Assembly (NCBI RefSeq): GCF_014493765.1
Contig: NZ_JACTVJ010000022.1
Coordinates: forward strand, 1-64,000
Direction: 5' to 3'
Source of the DNA: Streptomyces polyasparticus
GTDB taxonomy: Bacteria > Actinomycetota > Actinomycetes > Streptomycetales > Streptomycetaceae
Length of the DNA stretch: 64,000 nt
Both the position numbers and the translations under genes were made by a program. The notes beneath the pieces are model-generated. The model searched no databases. It was not told the DNA's origin and saw only the letters and a list, made by a program, of their open reading frames with translations. Numbering within the stretch: the first letter of the stretch is position 1; each line of letters begins with the position of its first letter. This document shows positions 42,359 to 50,928 of this stretch, in pieces.

Positions 42359-43123
42359 GTGATGAGTGCCGCGACAAGTGCTGCGACGAGTGCAGTGGAC
42401 CAGGTGAACTGCCTGGTGGCGAACGAGTGGGTGTGTCCCGAGTACTTCGAGACACGCAGCCAGGAGCTGATCGACGCGACCGTCCAGCATGTGTGGATCA
42501 CGGCCGCCTCGGTCGTGATCGGCCTGCTGGTGGCCTTCCCCCTCGCGCTGCTCGCGCGCGCGGGCAAGGGGTTCGCGGGCCCCGTGCTCGGGCTGACCAC
42601 GGCGCTCTACTCGATTCCCTCGCTCGCGATGTTCTCGCTGCTGCTTCCGGTGTTCGGGCTCTCGCCGGCCCTGGTGATCACGGGCCTGGTGCTCTACTCG
42701 CTGACGATTCTCGTACGGAATGTGATGGCGGGTCTCGCGGCCGTACCGGCGGAGGCGCGAGAAGCCGCGCGCGGGCTCGGGTACGGGCCGGGGCGGCTCC
42801 TTTGGGAGGTCGAACTGCCGCTGGCGCTCCCGGCGATCCTCGCCGGTGTCCGGATCGCCACGGTGTCCACGGTCGCGCTGACCACCGTCGGGGCCATCGT
42901 CGATTACGGCGGGCTCGGCGGCCTGATCATGGACGGCCTCGACAGCGACTTCAAGGCCCAGGTGCTCACGGCGTCCGTGCTGTGCGTGGCGCTCGCGATC
43001 GTGGCGGACCTGCTGTTGCTGCTGCTGCAGAGGCTGTTGACCCCCTGGACCCGGGTGCGGGCCGAAGCACCTGGTGGCCGAATACGTGACTCCCGGATCG
43101 CGAAGGTGGCAGAACCGGCATGA
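42359..43123 (+). CDS. Betaine-type ABC transporter permease 1
   Basis: A 254-residue ProW/OpuCB-type permease with about six membrane helices and the EAA-loop motif PAEAREAARGLGYGPGRLLWEVELPLALP contacting the ATPase. GTG 42359 is 8 bases after GGGAGG; the frame extends to 42311. Its stop overlaps the next permease start. Confidence 0.88.
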   Translation: MMSAATSAATSAVDQVNCLVANEWVCPEYFETRSQELIDATVQHVWITAASVVIGLLVAFPLALLARAGKGFAGPVLGLTTALYSIPSLAMFSLLLPVFGLSPALVITGLVLYSLTILVRNVMAGLAAVPAEAREAARGLGYGPGRLLWEVELPLALPAILAGVRIATVSTVALTTVGAIVDYGGLGGLIMDGLDSDFKAQVLTASVLCVALAIVADLLLLLLQRLLTPWTRVRAEAPGGRIRDSRIAKVAEPA

Positions 43124-43800
43124 ACGCGATATCGGGTGCGCTGGAGTGGCTCACCACGGGTGCCAACTGGCAGGGCGAGAAGGGGGTGTTCAACCGCCTG
43201 GCCGAGCACCTCTACTTCACCGGGGTCTGCCTGGCCGTGGCGTGTCTGATCGCTCTGCCGCTCGCGCTCTGGCTCGGCCATATCGGCAAGGGCGGTGCGC
43301 TCGCGGTCAATCTCTCCAACGTGGGGCGGGCGATCCCCACCCTCGCCATCCTCGTGCTGCTCACCATGACGCCGCTCGGCCGCCACGGCGATCTGCCCAC
43401 GCTGATCGCGCTGGTGCTCTTCGCCGTGCCGCCGCTGCTCACCAACGCCTATATCGGTATGCGCGAGGTCGACCGCTCGGTCGTGGAGGCCGCGCGCGGC
43501 ATGGGCATGAGCGGAGGGCAGGTGTTCCTGCGGGTCGAACTGCCCCTCGCGTATCCGCTGATCATGACCGGGCTCCGCTCGGCGACCGTGCAGGTCGTGG
43601 CGACCGCGGCCCTGGCGGCGATGGCCGGTGAGGGGGGCCTCGGGCGGATCATCACGTACGGCTTCGCGGTGCAGAACACCGCGCAGGTGGTGGCCGGCGC
43701 GATCCTCGTCGGCGGCCTTGCGCTCCTGGTGGAGCTGGTGCTCGTGCTGGTCGGCAAGTGGTGCGACCCGATGCGCGGGCGCACGTCGTCGGCTGTCTGA
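43120..43800 (+). CDS. Betaine-type ABC transporter permease 2
   Basis: A 226-residue OpuCD-like permease with five or six membrane helices and its own EAA loop, DRSVVEAARGMGMSGGQVFLRVELPLAYP. Overlaps the preceding permease by 4 bp. The substrate-binding gene follows after a 172-bp repeat-filled spacer. Confidence 0.88.
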   Translation: MNAISGALEWLTTGANWQGEKGVFNRLAEHLYFTGVCLAVACLIALPLALWLGHIGKGGALAVNLSNVGRAIPTLAILVLLTMTPLGRHGDLPTLIALVLFAVPPLLTNAYIGMREVDRSVVEAARGMGMSGGQVFLRVELPLAYPLIMTGLRSATVQVVATAALAAMAGEGGLGRIITYGFAVQNTAQVVAGAILVGGLALLVELVLVLVGKWCDPMRGRTSSAV

Positions 43801-43809
43801 GACGCCCTC

Positions 43810-43957
43810 TTCGAGACGACTTCCTTGAGGCGGCTTCGCTGAGACAACTTCGCCGGGACGACTTCGCCGAGACAGCTCCTTCGGACGACTTCCTTCAGGC
43901 GACTCCTTCAGACAACTCCTTCAGGCAACTCCTTCAGACAACTTCCTTGCGACAACC
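43810..43957 (+). repeat. Degenerate 13-14-bp tandem repeat inside the transporter operon
   Basis: About ten units resembling AGACAACTCCTTC or AGGCGACTTCCTTC run back to back from 43810 to 43957. The clearest 13-bp copies start at 43870, 43897, 43910 and 43923. The whole gap between the second permease and the binding protein is made of this repeat. Confidence 0.82.
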
Positions 43958-43972
43958 ATGAATGGTGGATCC

Positions 43973-44965
43973 ATGAACAAGTTCCCGCGTGGCATACGGA
44001 TGGCGGCGGCCGCGGCCGTGGTCGTGGCTCTCGGCGCGGGGCTGACCGCGTGCGGCGGCGACAGCCTGGAGGACAAGGGCTCGGGCGGCTCCGGCGACAG
44101 CGGCAGCGGCGGTGACAAGAAGGGCTCGCTGGTGGTGGGTTCGGCCGGATTCACCGAGTCCAAGGTCCTCGCCGAGCTGTACGCACAGCTGCTCGCCGAT
44201 GCCGGATACGACACCTCGATCAAGACCGTCGAAACGCGTGAGCTCTATGAACCAGCCCTGGAAAAGGGCGATATCGACGTCGTCGCCGAGTACGCGGCGA
44301 CGCTCGCGGAATTCCTCAACGCCAAGGTGAACGGCCCCGAGGCCCCCGAGAAGAAGCCGGTCGCGTCCAGCGATGTGGCCAAGACGGTCGCCGAGTTGGA
44401 GAAGCTCGCGAAGCCGCGCGGGCTCACGGTCCTTCCGGCCGGCGAGGCCGTGGACCAGAACGCTTTCGCGGTCAGCAAGGAATTCGCGGAGAAGAACAAC
44501 CTCAAGACCCTCTCCGATCTCGGCAAGTCCAAGCTCAAGGTGAAGATCGCGGCCGGTGAGGAATGCGAGGTGCGGCCGTTCTGCGCGCCCGGTCTGAAGG
44601 CGAAGTACGGGATCGACGTCGCCGGGATCGACCCCAAGGGCGTCGGCACCCCGCAGTCCAAGCAGGCCGTGAAGAACGGTGAGGACCAGCTGGTGCTCAC
44701 CACCACGACCGACGCGACGCTCGGCAACTTCGACCTGGTCCTGTTGGAGGACGACAAGAATCTGCAGAACGCGGACAACGTCCTGCCGGTCGTCAACACC
44801 AAGGACGCGGGTGCCAAGGAGATCGCGGACGTTCTCGCGAAGCTCACGCAGACCCTCACGACGGAGGACCTCACGGAGCTCAACAGGAAGGTCGACGCCG
44901 AGCGTGTGAAGGAGACCGATGCGGCGAAGGAGTACCTGGAGTCGAAGGGGCTGCTCAAGAAGTAG
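43973..44965 (+). CDS. Glycine betaine/choline-type substrate-binding lipoprotein
   Basis: A 330-residue OpuAC-family binding protein. Signal peptide with lipobox LTAC (Cys27) followed by a Gly/Ser/Asp linker. The binding domain begins LVVGSAGFTESKVLAELYAQLL and contains YEPALEKGDIDVVAEYAATLAEFL and LGNFDLVLLEDD. ATG 43973 with GGTGGA just upstream is used; ATG 43958 is possible. Completes the uptake system with 41067-43800. Confidence 0.9.
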   Translation: MNKFPRGIRMAAAAAVVVALGAGLTACGGDSLEDKGSGGSGDSGSGGDKKGSLVVGSAGFTESKVLAELYAQLLADAGYDTSIKTVETRELYEPALEKGDIDVVAEYAATLAEFLNAKVNGPEAPEKKPVASSDVAKTVAELEKLAKPRGLTVLPAGEAVDQNAFAVSKEFAEKNNLKTLSDLGKSKLKVKIAAGEECEVRPFCAPGLKAKYGIDVAGIDPKGVGTPQSKQAVKNGEDQLVLTTTTDATLGNFDLVLLEDDKNLQNADNVLPVVNTKDAGAKEIADVLAKLTQTLTTEDLTELNRKVDAERVKETDAAKEYLESKGLLKK

Positions 44966-45099
44966 GGGTCTGTTCGAGAAGAAGTAGACGGTGGTGCGGT
45001 GAGGGCGGTGGAGTGTTCCGTGCGGAGTTCAGTAACCGGAAGGGAACAGATTGCCGGGCGGGGGTCCGAGTGATGCCTACGCGCGGTAAATTTCTGGCC

Positions 45100-46167
45100 A
45101 TGCCACGTGGACGCCACCGCCATTCACCCCCACTGCACCGACTGCTTCCGCCGTCGACGGTCGCCGCCGTGTCCGTTCTCGCCGCGGCGAGTACCTGGCT
45201 GGTTCCCGACACCGTGGTGCTGCGCGCACTCGCCGGGGTCGCGGCGGCCTCCGCCGTGGTCGGCGCGATCGTCATGCGCCGCTGGGACCGGCTCGCAGGG
45301 AAGCGGGTCGCCGAGCTGACGCGGGCGCGGGCGAGCGACGAGTGGAAGTACGACGAGCGCATAGCCGAGCTGGAGACGGATCTCGACGAATCGCGTGAGC
45401 TGCGCGGCAAGCTCGAGGCGCGGCTGCGGTCGAAGCGGGGTGAACTTGCGGCGCTGCGGGGCGAACACGCGGCGTTGCTGCGGCGGTACGCCACGGCGGA
45501 GACGGAGCGGGCGAGCGCGCTCGAAGGGCGGCGTCAGCTGGCGATCGAGGCTGCGGCTCCGGCGCGGGCGTTGCCGCCGGCGGGGGCGGATGGTGTGCCG
45601 CGGGGGACGGTGTCGCTGTACCTCAAGGCGAATGCGGCCCTGGACAAGTTGGCGAAGGTGCCGCAGCAGCGGGGTGGCGGGGGCGTCGGGCCCGTGGGTT
45701 CGGGCTCTGTGGGCTCCGTGAACGGGATGCCTGCGGTGGGGGCTGGTTCGGCCTCTGCCTCTGCCTCTGCTTCGGCTTCGGCTTCGGCTTCGGAGGAGGC
45801 GACGGAGCAGGGGAAGTCCGAGGCGGTCGTCGCGCATGAGCGTGCGGCCGCCTTGTCCCCGGTGGCCCGGCCCGCGGTGGCCGTGGCGCCGCATACGCCG
45901 GTGCGCCGGCCGTTGATCGGTGGCTTCGACTTCTTCGGTACGAAGTCGGGGGGCGGCGCGGCGGAGATCGCGGCGGTGCAGAACGAGGACCTCGCGGATG
46001 TGGTGGGGGCGGAGGCTCTCGCGGTGCACAAGGCGGAGGCCGAGGGGCAGTTCAAGGCGCGGGAGACGGCGGAGCGGGCGGTCGGCGAGGTCATCGACCT
46101 CACGGCCCACGACGAGACCGAGCAGATCGACGTGGCGTCCCTGCGCTCGGTGGCTTCGGGCGGCTGA
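45100..46167 (+). CDS. Hypothetical membrane-anchored coiled-coil protein
   Basis: A 355-residue protein. Two hydrophobic segments (about 15-35 and 38-55) precede a long coiled coil (about 65-150: RVAELTRARASDEWKYDERIAELETDLDESR and following). An Ala/Ser repeat of about 12 residues (ASASAS) near 220 comes from a GCCTCT/GCTTCG microsatellite. The C-terminal third is acidic. Starts at ATG 45073 or 45100 are both possible. I recall similar proteins across Streptomyces; no function is known. Confidence 0.75.
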   Translation: MPRGRHRHSPPLHRLLPPSTVAAVSVLAAASTWLVPDTVVLRALAGVAAASAVVGAIVMRRWDRLAGKRVAELTRARASDEWKYDERIAELETDLDESRELRGKLEARLRSKRGELAALRGEHAALLRRYATAETERASALEGRRQLAIEAAAPARALPPAGADGVPRGTVSLYLKANAALDKLAKVPQQRGGGGVGPVGSGSVGSVNGMPAVGAGSASASASASASASASEEATEQGKSEAVVAHERAAALSPVARPAVAVAPHTPVRRPLIGGFDFFGTKSGGGAAEIAAVQNEDLADVVGAEALAVHKAEAEGQFKARETAERAVGEVIDLTAHDETEQIDVASLRSVASGG

Positions 46168-46306
46168 GGCTCGGTTCCGACCCGCCGGTCTGACCTGCGT
46201 CCCGCCGGTTTGGCCGCGTGCCCGGTTCGTCTCGTTGGCTTGGCCGCGGGTCTGTTCCGGCTGGTCCGCTTGCCGCCGCCTGCTGCTTCGCTTTGGGGTC
46301 GGTGCC

Positions 46307-46400
46307 GGGGTGGGGTACCTGGTTTTCGGGCAATGTGGGCCGGTACCGAGGGACTCACCTTGTTGCCAACGGTCCGCCCGAAAACCAGGCACCTCACCCC
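46307..46400. other. Long imperfect inverted repeat in a gene-free region
   Basis: A 25-base arm at 46307-46331 (containing TACCTGGTTTTCGGGC) is mirrored by 46376-46400 (GCCCGAAAACCAGGCA and on) with two mismatches and a 44-base loop. The gene-free stretch 46168-46850 contains this, the dispersed element at 46575-46800, and no believable ORF. It could be the terminator of the upstream gene or a degenerate mobile element. Confidence 0.7.
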
Positions 46401-46574
46401 GTCCCCTCCCGCCGCATCGCGGCTGCAGGTCGGATGGGGTTCTGGTCCGGCCGCATCACGTTGGGGGTCGGGCGGGTGGGCTTGTGCCCCGGCAACGGCT
46501 TGCGGCTGCGGGCCGAGTGGGGTTCTGGCTCGACCGGTGCGCGGCCGCGTGCGGCCACGCTGGACGGAGCGTCC

Positions 46575-46800
46575 ACCTCCAGCCCGTCCGGCGTTTGAGG
46601 ACGAGCGCGTTCAGCGCGATAGGGGGCAAGGGGCGAAGCCCCAAGAGGCCCACCCACCCGGGTGCTCACAAGACCCAGGAGCGAAGCCCCACGTCGGCCC
46701 ACCCACCCCGGGGGCCTGGGGGCGCAGCCCACGCCCGCGGCGAAGCCGCAAATCGATACAGCGGGAAGGGGCGGGGTGGGGGAAAGCCCGCCGCAGGCGC
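46575..46800 (+). repeat. Dispersed GC-rich element (copy 2, composite)
   Basis: It contains a GCGTTTGAGGACGAGCGCG segment followed by GGGGCGAAGCCCC (about 46580-46640), the same plan as 54420-54480. A right part (46763-46800) is nearly identical to 6270-6309. A short GCAGGC microsatellite follows. I recall this family as common between Streptomyces genes. Confidence 0.65.
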
Positions 46801-46850
46801 AGGCGCAGGCGCAGGCACGAGGTGGGCCGGGGCCCAGGGATACTCGTGGC

Positions 46851-47858
46851 GTGACCACAGGAATCCGTTGGCGGGACGCCGTCGAGCAGGCGTTGTACGG
46901 GCCCGGTGGGTTCTATCTGCGGCCGGAAGGGCCCGGCGGGCATTTCCGCACCTCCGTGCACGCGTCCCCGCTGTACGCCCAGGCCGTCGCCGAGCTCCTG
47001 ACCCGCGTCGACCGTGCCCTCGGCCACCCCGGCACCCTCGACTTCGTCGATGTGGGCGCCGGGCGGGGCGAGTTGACGCAGGGAGTGCTCAGGATGCTGG
47101 AGCCGGCGACGGCCGCGCGCGTCAGGGCGTACGCCGTCGAGCGGGCGGAGAGGCCGACCGGCATCGACGCCGCGGTCGAGTGGACCGCCGAGATCCCCGC
47201 GGACATCAACGGCCTGCTCTTCGCCAACGAGTGGCTCGACAACGTGCCCGTCGACGTCGCCGAGGTCGACGAGAACGGCATCGCCCGCGAAGTCCTCGTA
47301 CACGAAGACGGCACCGAGACGCTCGGACAGCCCCTCGCCCCGGGCCCCGACAGCGAGTGGCTCGCGCGGTGGTGGCCGCTGGGCGACGAGCCCGGCAACC
47401 GGGCCGAGATCGGGCGGCCGAGGGACGAGGCCTGGGCGCGGGCGGCCGGGGCGGTGCGCCGCGGTCTGGCCGTGGCCGTGGACTACGCGCACGGCAGGGA
47501 GCACCGGCCCCCGTTCGGGACGCTCACCGGATTCAAAGAGGGCCGCGAGTGCCGGCCCGTACCGGACGGTTCCTGCGACATCACCGCCCACGTCGCCCTG
47601 GACGCCTGTGCCTGCGACGGCGCCGTACTCCTGACGCAGCGCGAGGCGCTGCAGGCGCTGGGCATCCCCGCAGGCCGCCCGCCGCTCGCGCTCGCCTCCA
47701 CCGATCCGGCGGGTTACGTGCGCGCGCTCGCGCGGGCGGGCGAGGCCGCCGAACTCACCGCGCGCGGCGGCCTCGGCGACTTCGGCTGGCTGCTCCAGCC
47801 GGTGGGCATCGCGCCCCAGGCGCTACTTGTCGATGTCCCCGACCACGAAGAACAGTGA
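46851..47858 (+). CDS. midA: MidA/NDUFAF7-family SAM-dependent methyltransferase
   Basis: A 335-residue class I methyltransferase of the DUF185/MidA family. The N-terminus [20 protein letters not shown] is the family's hallmark, followed by the SAM motif [11 protein letters not shown] and [15 protein letters not shown]. The human homologue NDUFAF7 dimethylates an arginine of complex I subunit NDUFS2. Here the gene is convergent with, and overlaps by 36 bp, a homologue of NDUFS2 (NuoD). GTG 46851 lacks a ribosome-binding site; TACTCG a few bases upstream suggests a leaderless transcript. Confidence 0.9.
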   Translation: MTTGIRWRDAVEQALYGPGGFYLRPEGPGGHFRTSVHASPLYAQAVAELLTRVDRALGHPGTLDFVDVGAGRGELTQGVLRMLEPATAARVRAYAVERAERPTGIDAAVEWTAEIPADINGLLFANEWLDNVPVDVAEVDENGIAREVLVHEDGTETLGQPLAPGPDSEWLARWWPLGDEPGNRAEIGRPRDEAWARAAGAVRRGLAVAVDYAHGREHRPPFGTLTGFKEGRECRPVPDGSCDITAHVALDACACDGAVLLTQREALQALGIPAGRPPLALASTDPAGYVRALARAGEAAELTARGGLGDFGWLLQPVGIAPQALLVDVPDHEEQ

Positions 47859-48974
47859 GCCGAGGATCGCGACCATGTCCGCGACCAGCGTGCCGGGCAG
47901 CAGCTCGATGAGGGCCTGGATGTTGTTGTACGAGGCCGAGCGGAGCTTGAGGCGGTACGGGGTCTTCTCGCCCTTGGAGACCAGGTAGTAGCCGTTGATG
48001 CCGAGCGGGTTCTCGGTCCAGGCGTACGTGTGGCCCTCAGGGGCCTTGAGCACCTTCGGCAGCCGCTGGTTGATCGGGCCGGGCGCAAGGTCCGCCATGC
48101 GGTCGAGGCACGCGTCGGCCAGGTCCAGGGAGTTGTGCGTCTGCTCCAGGAGGACCTCGAAGCGGGCCAGGCAGTCGCCCTCCTCGCGCGTGACCACCTT
48201 CAGCGCCGACTGCAGCTCGCCGTACGCGAGATACGGCTCGTCGCGGCGCAGGTCGAAGTCCACGCCGGAGGCGCGGGCGATGGGCCCGCTCACTCCGTAC
48301 GCGTGGACGGCCGCGGCGGTCAGTTCGCCGACCCCGCGCGTACGGGCGCGGAAGATCTCGTTGCCGAGGACGAGGCGGTCGTAGACGTCCATCCGGGAGC
48401 GGACCGAGGCAACCGCCGCGCGGGCGCGCTGCGTCCATCCCAGAGGCAGGTCCTCCTTGAGGCCGCCGACCCGGTTGAACATGTAGTGCATCCGGCCGCC
48501 GGAGACCTCCTCCATCACCGCCTGGAGTTCCTCGCGTTCCCGGAAGGCATGGAACACCGGGGTGATTCCGCCCAGTTCGAGAGGGTACGAACCAAGGAAC
48601 ATCAGGTGGTTGAGGACGCGGTTCAGCTCGGCGAGCAGAGTGCGGGTCCACACGGCACGTTCGGGCACCTCCATGCCGAGCATCCGCTCGACGGCGAGGA
48701 CCACACCCAGCTCGTTGGAGAAGGCGGAGAGCCAGTCGTGGCGGTTGGCCAGCATCACGATCTGCCGGTAGTCGCGCGCCTCGAAGAGCTTCTCGGCGCC
48801 GCGGTGCATATAGCCGATGACCGGCTCGGCCTGCACGATGCGCTCACCGTCGAGCACCAGCTTCAGGCGCAGCACGCCGTGCGTGGACGGGTGCTGTGGG
48901 CCGATGTTGAGCACCATGTCGGTGCTCTCCGCGGCTCCGCCGATACCGATCATGGTCTCCGTCTTGGGACTCAT
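47823..48974 (-). CDS. Lone NuoD-like (49-kDa complex I subunit) protein
   Basis: A 383-residue NuoD/NDUFS2 homologue: [57 protein letters not shown] and DIDK at the end. His32 of the quinone pocket is kept, and Arg58 of HRG matches the arginine methylated by MidA in human NDUFS2. The quinone-binding Tyr is replaced by Trp81. No other nuo gene is nearby, so it is not part of the main complex I operon; it may join the main complex as a variant subunit or a smaller module. Confidence 0.9.
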   Translation of the reverse strand: MSPKTETMIGIGGAAESTDMVLNIGPQHPSTHGVLRLKLVLDGERIVQAEPVIGYMHRGAEKLFEARDYRQIVMLANRHDWLSAFSNELGVVLAVERMLGMEVPERAVWTRTLLAELNRVLNHLMFLGSYPLELGGITPVFHAFREREELQAVMEEVSGGRMHYMFNRVGGLKEDLPLGWTQRARAAVASVRSRMDVYDRLVLGNEIFRARTRGVGELTAAAVHAYGVSGPIARASGVDFDLRRDEPYLAYGELQSALKVVTREEGDCLARFEVLLEQTHNSLDLADACLDRMADLAPGPINQRLPKVLKAPEGHTYAWTENPLGINGYYLVSKGEKTPYRLKLRSASYNNIQALIELLPGTLVADMVAILGSLFFVVGDIDK

Positions 48975-49006
48975 GCGCACAGTCTGTCGTACGTAGGGTG
49001 GTAGTC

Positions 49007-49543
49007 GTGAAGCCAGGGGAGACCGGGATGACGGCGGGGACGACGAGCGGGGTGCCCGGCGGGCGCGCTCCACAGCAGAAGGAGCCGAGCTGGCAGGGGC
49101 TGCCGGCCGCGATGCTGAGGCTGCGCAGGCTGCTGCTCGTGCTGTGGCTGGCGCCGATCACGGTCGGCACCGCCGTGCTCCTGTGGCTGTTCGCAGGTCC
49201 GGTCTGGGCGCTCTTCGCGCTGATCCCCGGCTTCTTCCTGGTCTGGGGCTGGCCGATGCTCGGGCGGAACTGGCGCTCGTGGCGGTACGCGGAGCGCGCG
49301 GACGATCTGCTGATCCAGCGCGGTGTGATGTGGCGCGAGGAGACGGTCGTCCCGTACGGGCGGATGCAGCTCGTGGAGGTCGAATCGGGGCCGCTGCAGC
49401 GGAAGTTCGGCCTGGCGAGCCTGCAGCTGCACACGGCGGCGGCCGCCACGGACGCGACCATCCCCGGGCTCGACCCCGCCGAGGCCGAACGCCTGCGGGA
49501 CCGGCTCACCGAGCTGGGCGAGGCCCGATCGGCGGGGCTGTGA
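49007..49543 (+). CDS. PH-domain membrane protein (YdbS-like, small subunit)
   Basis: A 178-residue protein with two adjacent membrane helices (about 45-85) and a bacterial PH (bPH2) domain: [42 protein letters not shown]. YdbS/YdbT pairs in Bacillus are envelope proteins. GTG 49007 lies 7 bases after TAGGGT, fitting a leaderless transcript; ATG 49028 with AGGGGAGA upstream is an equal alternative. Divergent from the nuoD-like gene with only 32 bp between; coupled to the next gene by GTGA. Confidence 0.85.
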   Translation: MKPGETGMTAGTTSGVPGGRAPQQKEPSWQGLPAAMLRLRRLLLVLWLAPITVGTAVLLWLFAGPVWALFALIPGFFLVWGWPMLGRNWRSWRYAERADDLLIQRGVMWREETVVPYGRMQLVEVESGPLQRKFGLASLQLHTAAAATDATIPGLDPAEAERLRDRLTELGEARSAGL

Positions 49544-50880
49544 ACCCGGAGGCGGAGGAGCAGGCCACGGAAGCCCGGCCCGCGCCCGGCGAGCGGCGGC
49601 TGCACCCCGTCACCCCCCTGCGCCGCGCCTGGGCCCCGGTCGCCGTCGGCGCTGGCTGGGCGGTGCACGATCCGGACGGCGCGTACCGCCGGGTCTCCGA
49701 CCTCGCCGCCGAGACCGTGCTGCTCGCCGGCGGCGCGCTGGTCCTCTTCGCCTGCCTCTACGGATTCCTCAGCTGGTGGTTCACGCACTTCTCGGTCACC
49801 GACACCGAGCTGCGCATCCGCACCGGCCTGGTCTTCCGCCGCACCGCGCACATCCGGCTCGACCGGCTGCAGGCCGTCGACCTGAACCAGCCGCTGCTCG
49901 CCCGCTTCCTGGGCGTCGCCAAGCTGAAGATGGACGTCATCGGCGCGGACAAGAAGGACGAACTGGCGTATCTCAGCGAGCCCGACGCCCGCGCCCTGCG
50001 CGCCGAACTCCTCGCCCGCGCGGCCGGGTTCGCGCCCGAGCACGCCCGCGAGGTGGGCGAGGCACCGGCCGCGGTCCTGCTGCACGTACCGCCGAAGATG
50101 CTCGCGATCTCCCTGGCCCTGTCCGGCGGAATGTGGGCGTGGGCGGTCACCGGCATCGCCGTGCCGGTCGGGCTCTGGTTCCTCACGCATTCCCTTCCGC
50201 TGGTCATCGGCACCGGGATCCCGCTCCTGGGCGCGGCGGGCGCGAGCAGCGTGGGGCGGTTCATCAAGGAGTACGACTGGACCGTCGGCGCCTCCCAGGA
50301 CGGCCTGCGCCTCGACCACGGCCTGCTCGACAAGGCGCACGAGACGGTGCCGCCGGGCCGGGTGCAGACCGTGCACATCGTCGAGCCGCTCCTGTGGCGG
50401 CGGCGCGGCTGGGTCCGGATCGAGCTGGATGTCGCCGGATCCTCCAACGACGTCCTGGTGCCGGTCGCGCCCCGCGAGATCGCCGAAGCGGTGATCGAAC
50501 GGATCCTGCCGGGCGTCGTCGTCCCCTCCGGCCTCTCCCGGCCGCCGGCCTCGGCGCGCTGGTGCGTACCGCTGTGGTGGCGCGGCTACGGCCTCGCGGT
50601 CACCGAGACGGTCTTCGCCGCCCGCCACGGCCGTCTGAGCCGCAAGCTCTCCCTGGTCCCGCACGCCAAGGTGCAGAGCGTACGGCTGTCGCAGGGGCCC
50701 TGGATGCGGCTGCACGGCGTGGCTGACATCCACGTCGAGACCGGAGCCAACACCTCGGTCGCGGCCCGGCTGCGGTCCTCCGCCGAGGCCTCGGAGCTCC
50801 TGGAGTCCCAGGCGGAGCGCTCGCGTACGGGGCGGCGGGAGGCGCGGCCCGACCGGTGGATGGCGGGGGAGGGGGCGTGA
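49540..50880 (+). CDS. PH-domain membrane protein (YdbT-like, large subunit)
   Basis: A 446-residue protein with three bPH2-type segments: TDTELRIRTGLVFRRTAHIRLDRLQAVDL (about 86-115), DGLRLDHGLLDKAHETVPPGRVQTVHIV (about 255-285) and TETVFAARHGRLSRKLSLVPHAKVQSVRL (about 355-385), separated by two pairs of membrane helices. Same layout as Bacillus YdbT. Forms a coupled pair with the preceding gene and probably a membrane complex; function unknown. Confidence 0.87.
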   Translation: MNPEAEEQATEARPAPGERRLHPVTPLRRAWAPVAVGAGWAVHDPDGAYRRVSDLAAETVLLAGGALVLFACLYGFLSWWFTHFSVTDTELRIRTGLVFRRTAHIRLDRLQAVDLNQPLLARFLGVAKLKMDVIGADKKDELAYLSEPDARALRAELLARAAGFAPEHAREVGEAPAAVLLHVPPKMLAISLALSGGMWAWAVTGIAVPVGLWFLTHSLPLVIGTGIPLLGAAGASSVGRFIKEYDWTVGASQDGLRLDHGLLDKAHETVPPGRVQTVHIVEPLLWRRRGWVRIELDVAGSSNDVLVPVAPREIAEAVIERILPGVVVPSGLSRPPASARWCVPLWWRGYGLAVTETVFAARHGRLSRKLSLVPHAKVQSVRLSQGPWMRLHGVADIHVETGANTSVAARLRSSAEASELLESQAERSRTGRREARPDRWMAGEGA

Positions 50881-50928
50881 GGCCGCGCCCTTGCGCCCGC
50901 CACCTTGCTTCGGGCTTGCGCCCACGCC

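Noticed and set aside
46210-46850. Open frames in the 46.2-46.85 kb region
   Set aside because: They translate the dispersed repeat and low-complexity GC sequence; no ribosome-binding site or family match.
47823-48974. [NiFe]-hydrogenase large subunit
   Set aside because: The fold is related, but the two CxxC nickel-binding motifs are absent and the sequence follows NuoD throughout.
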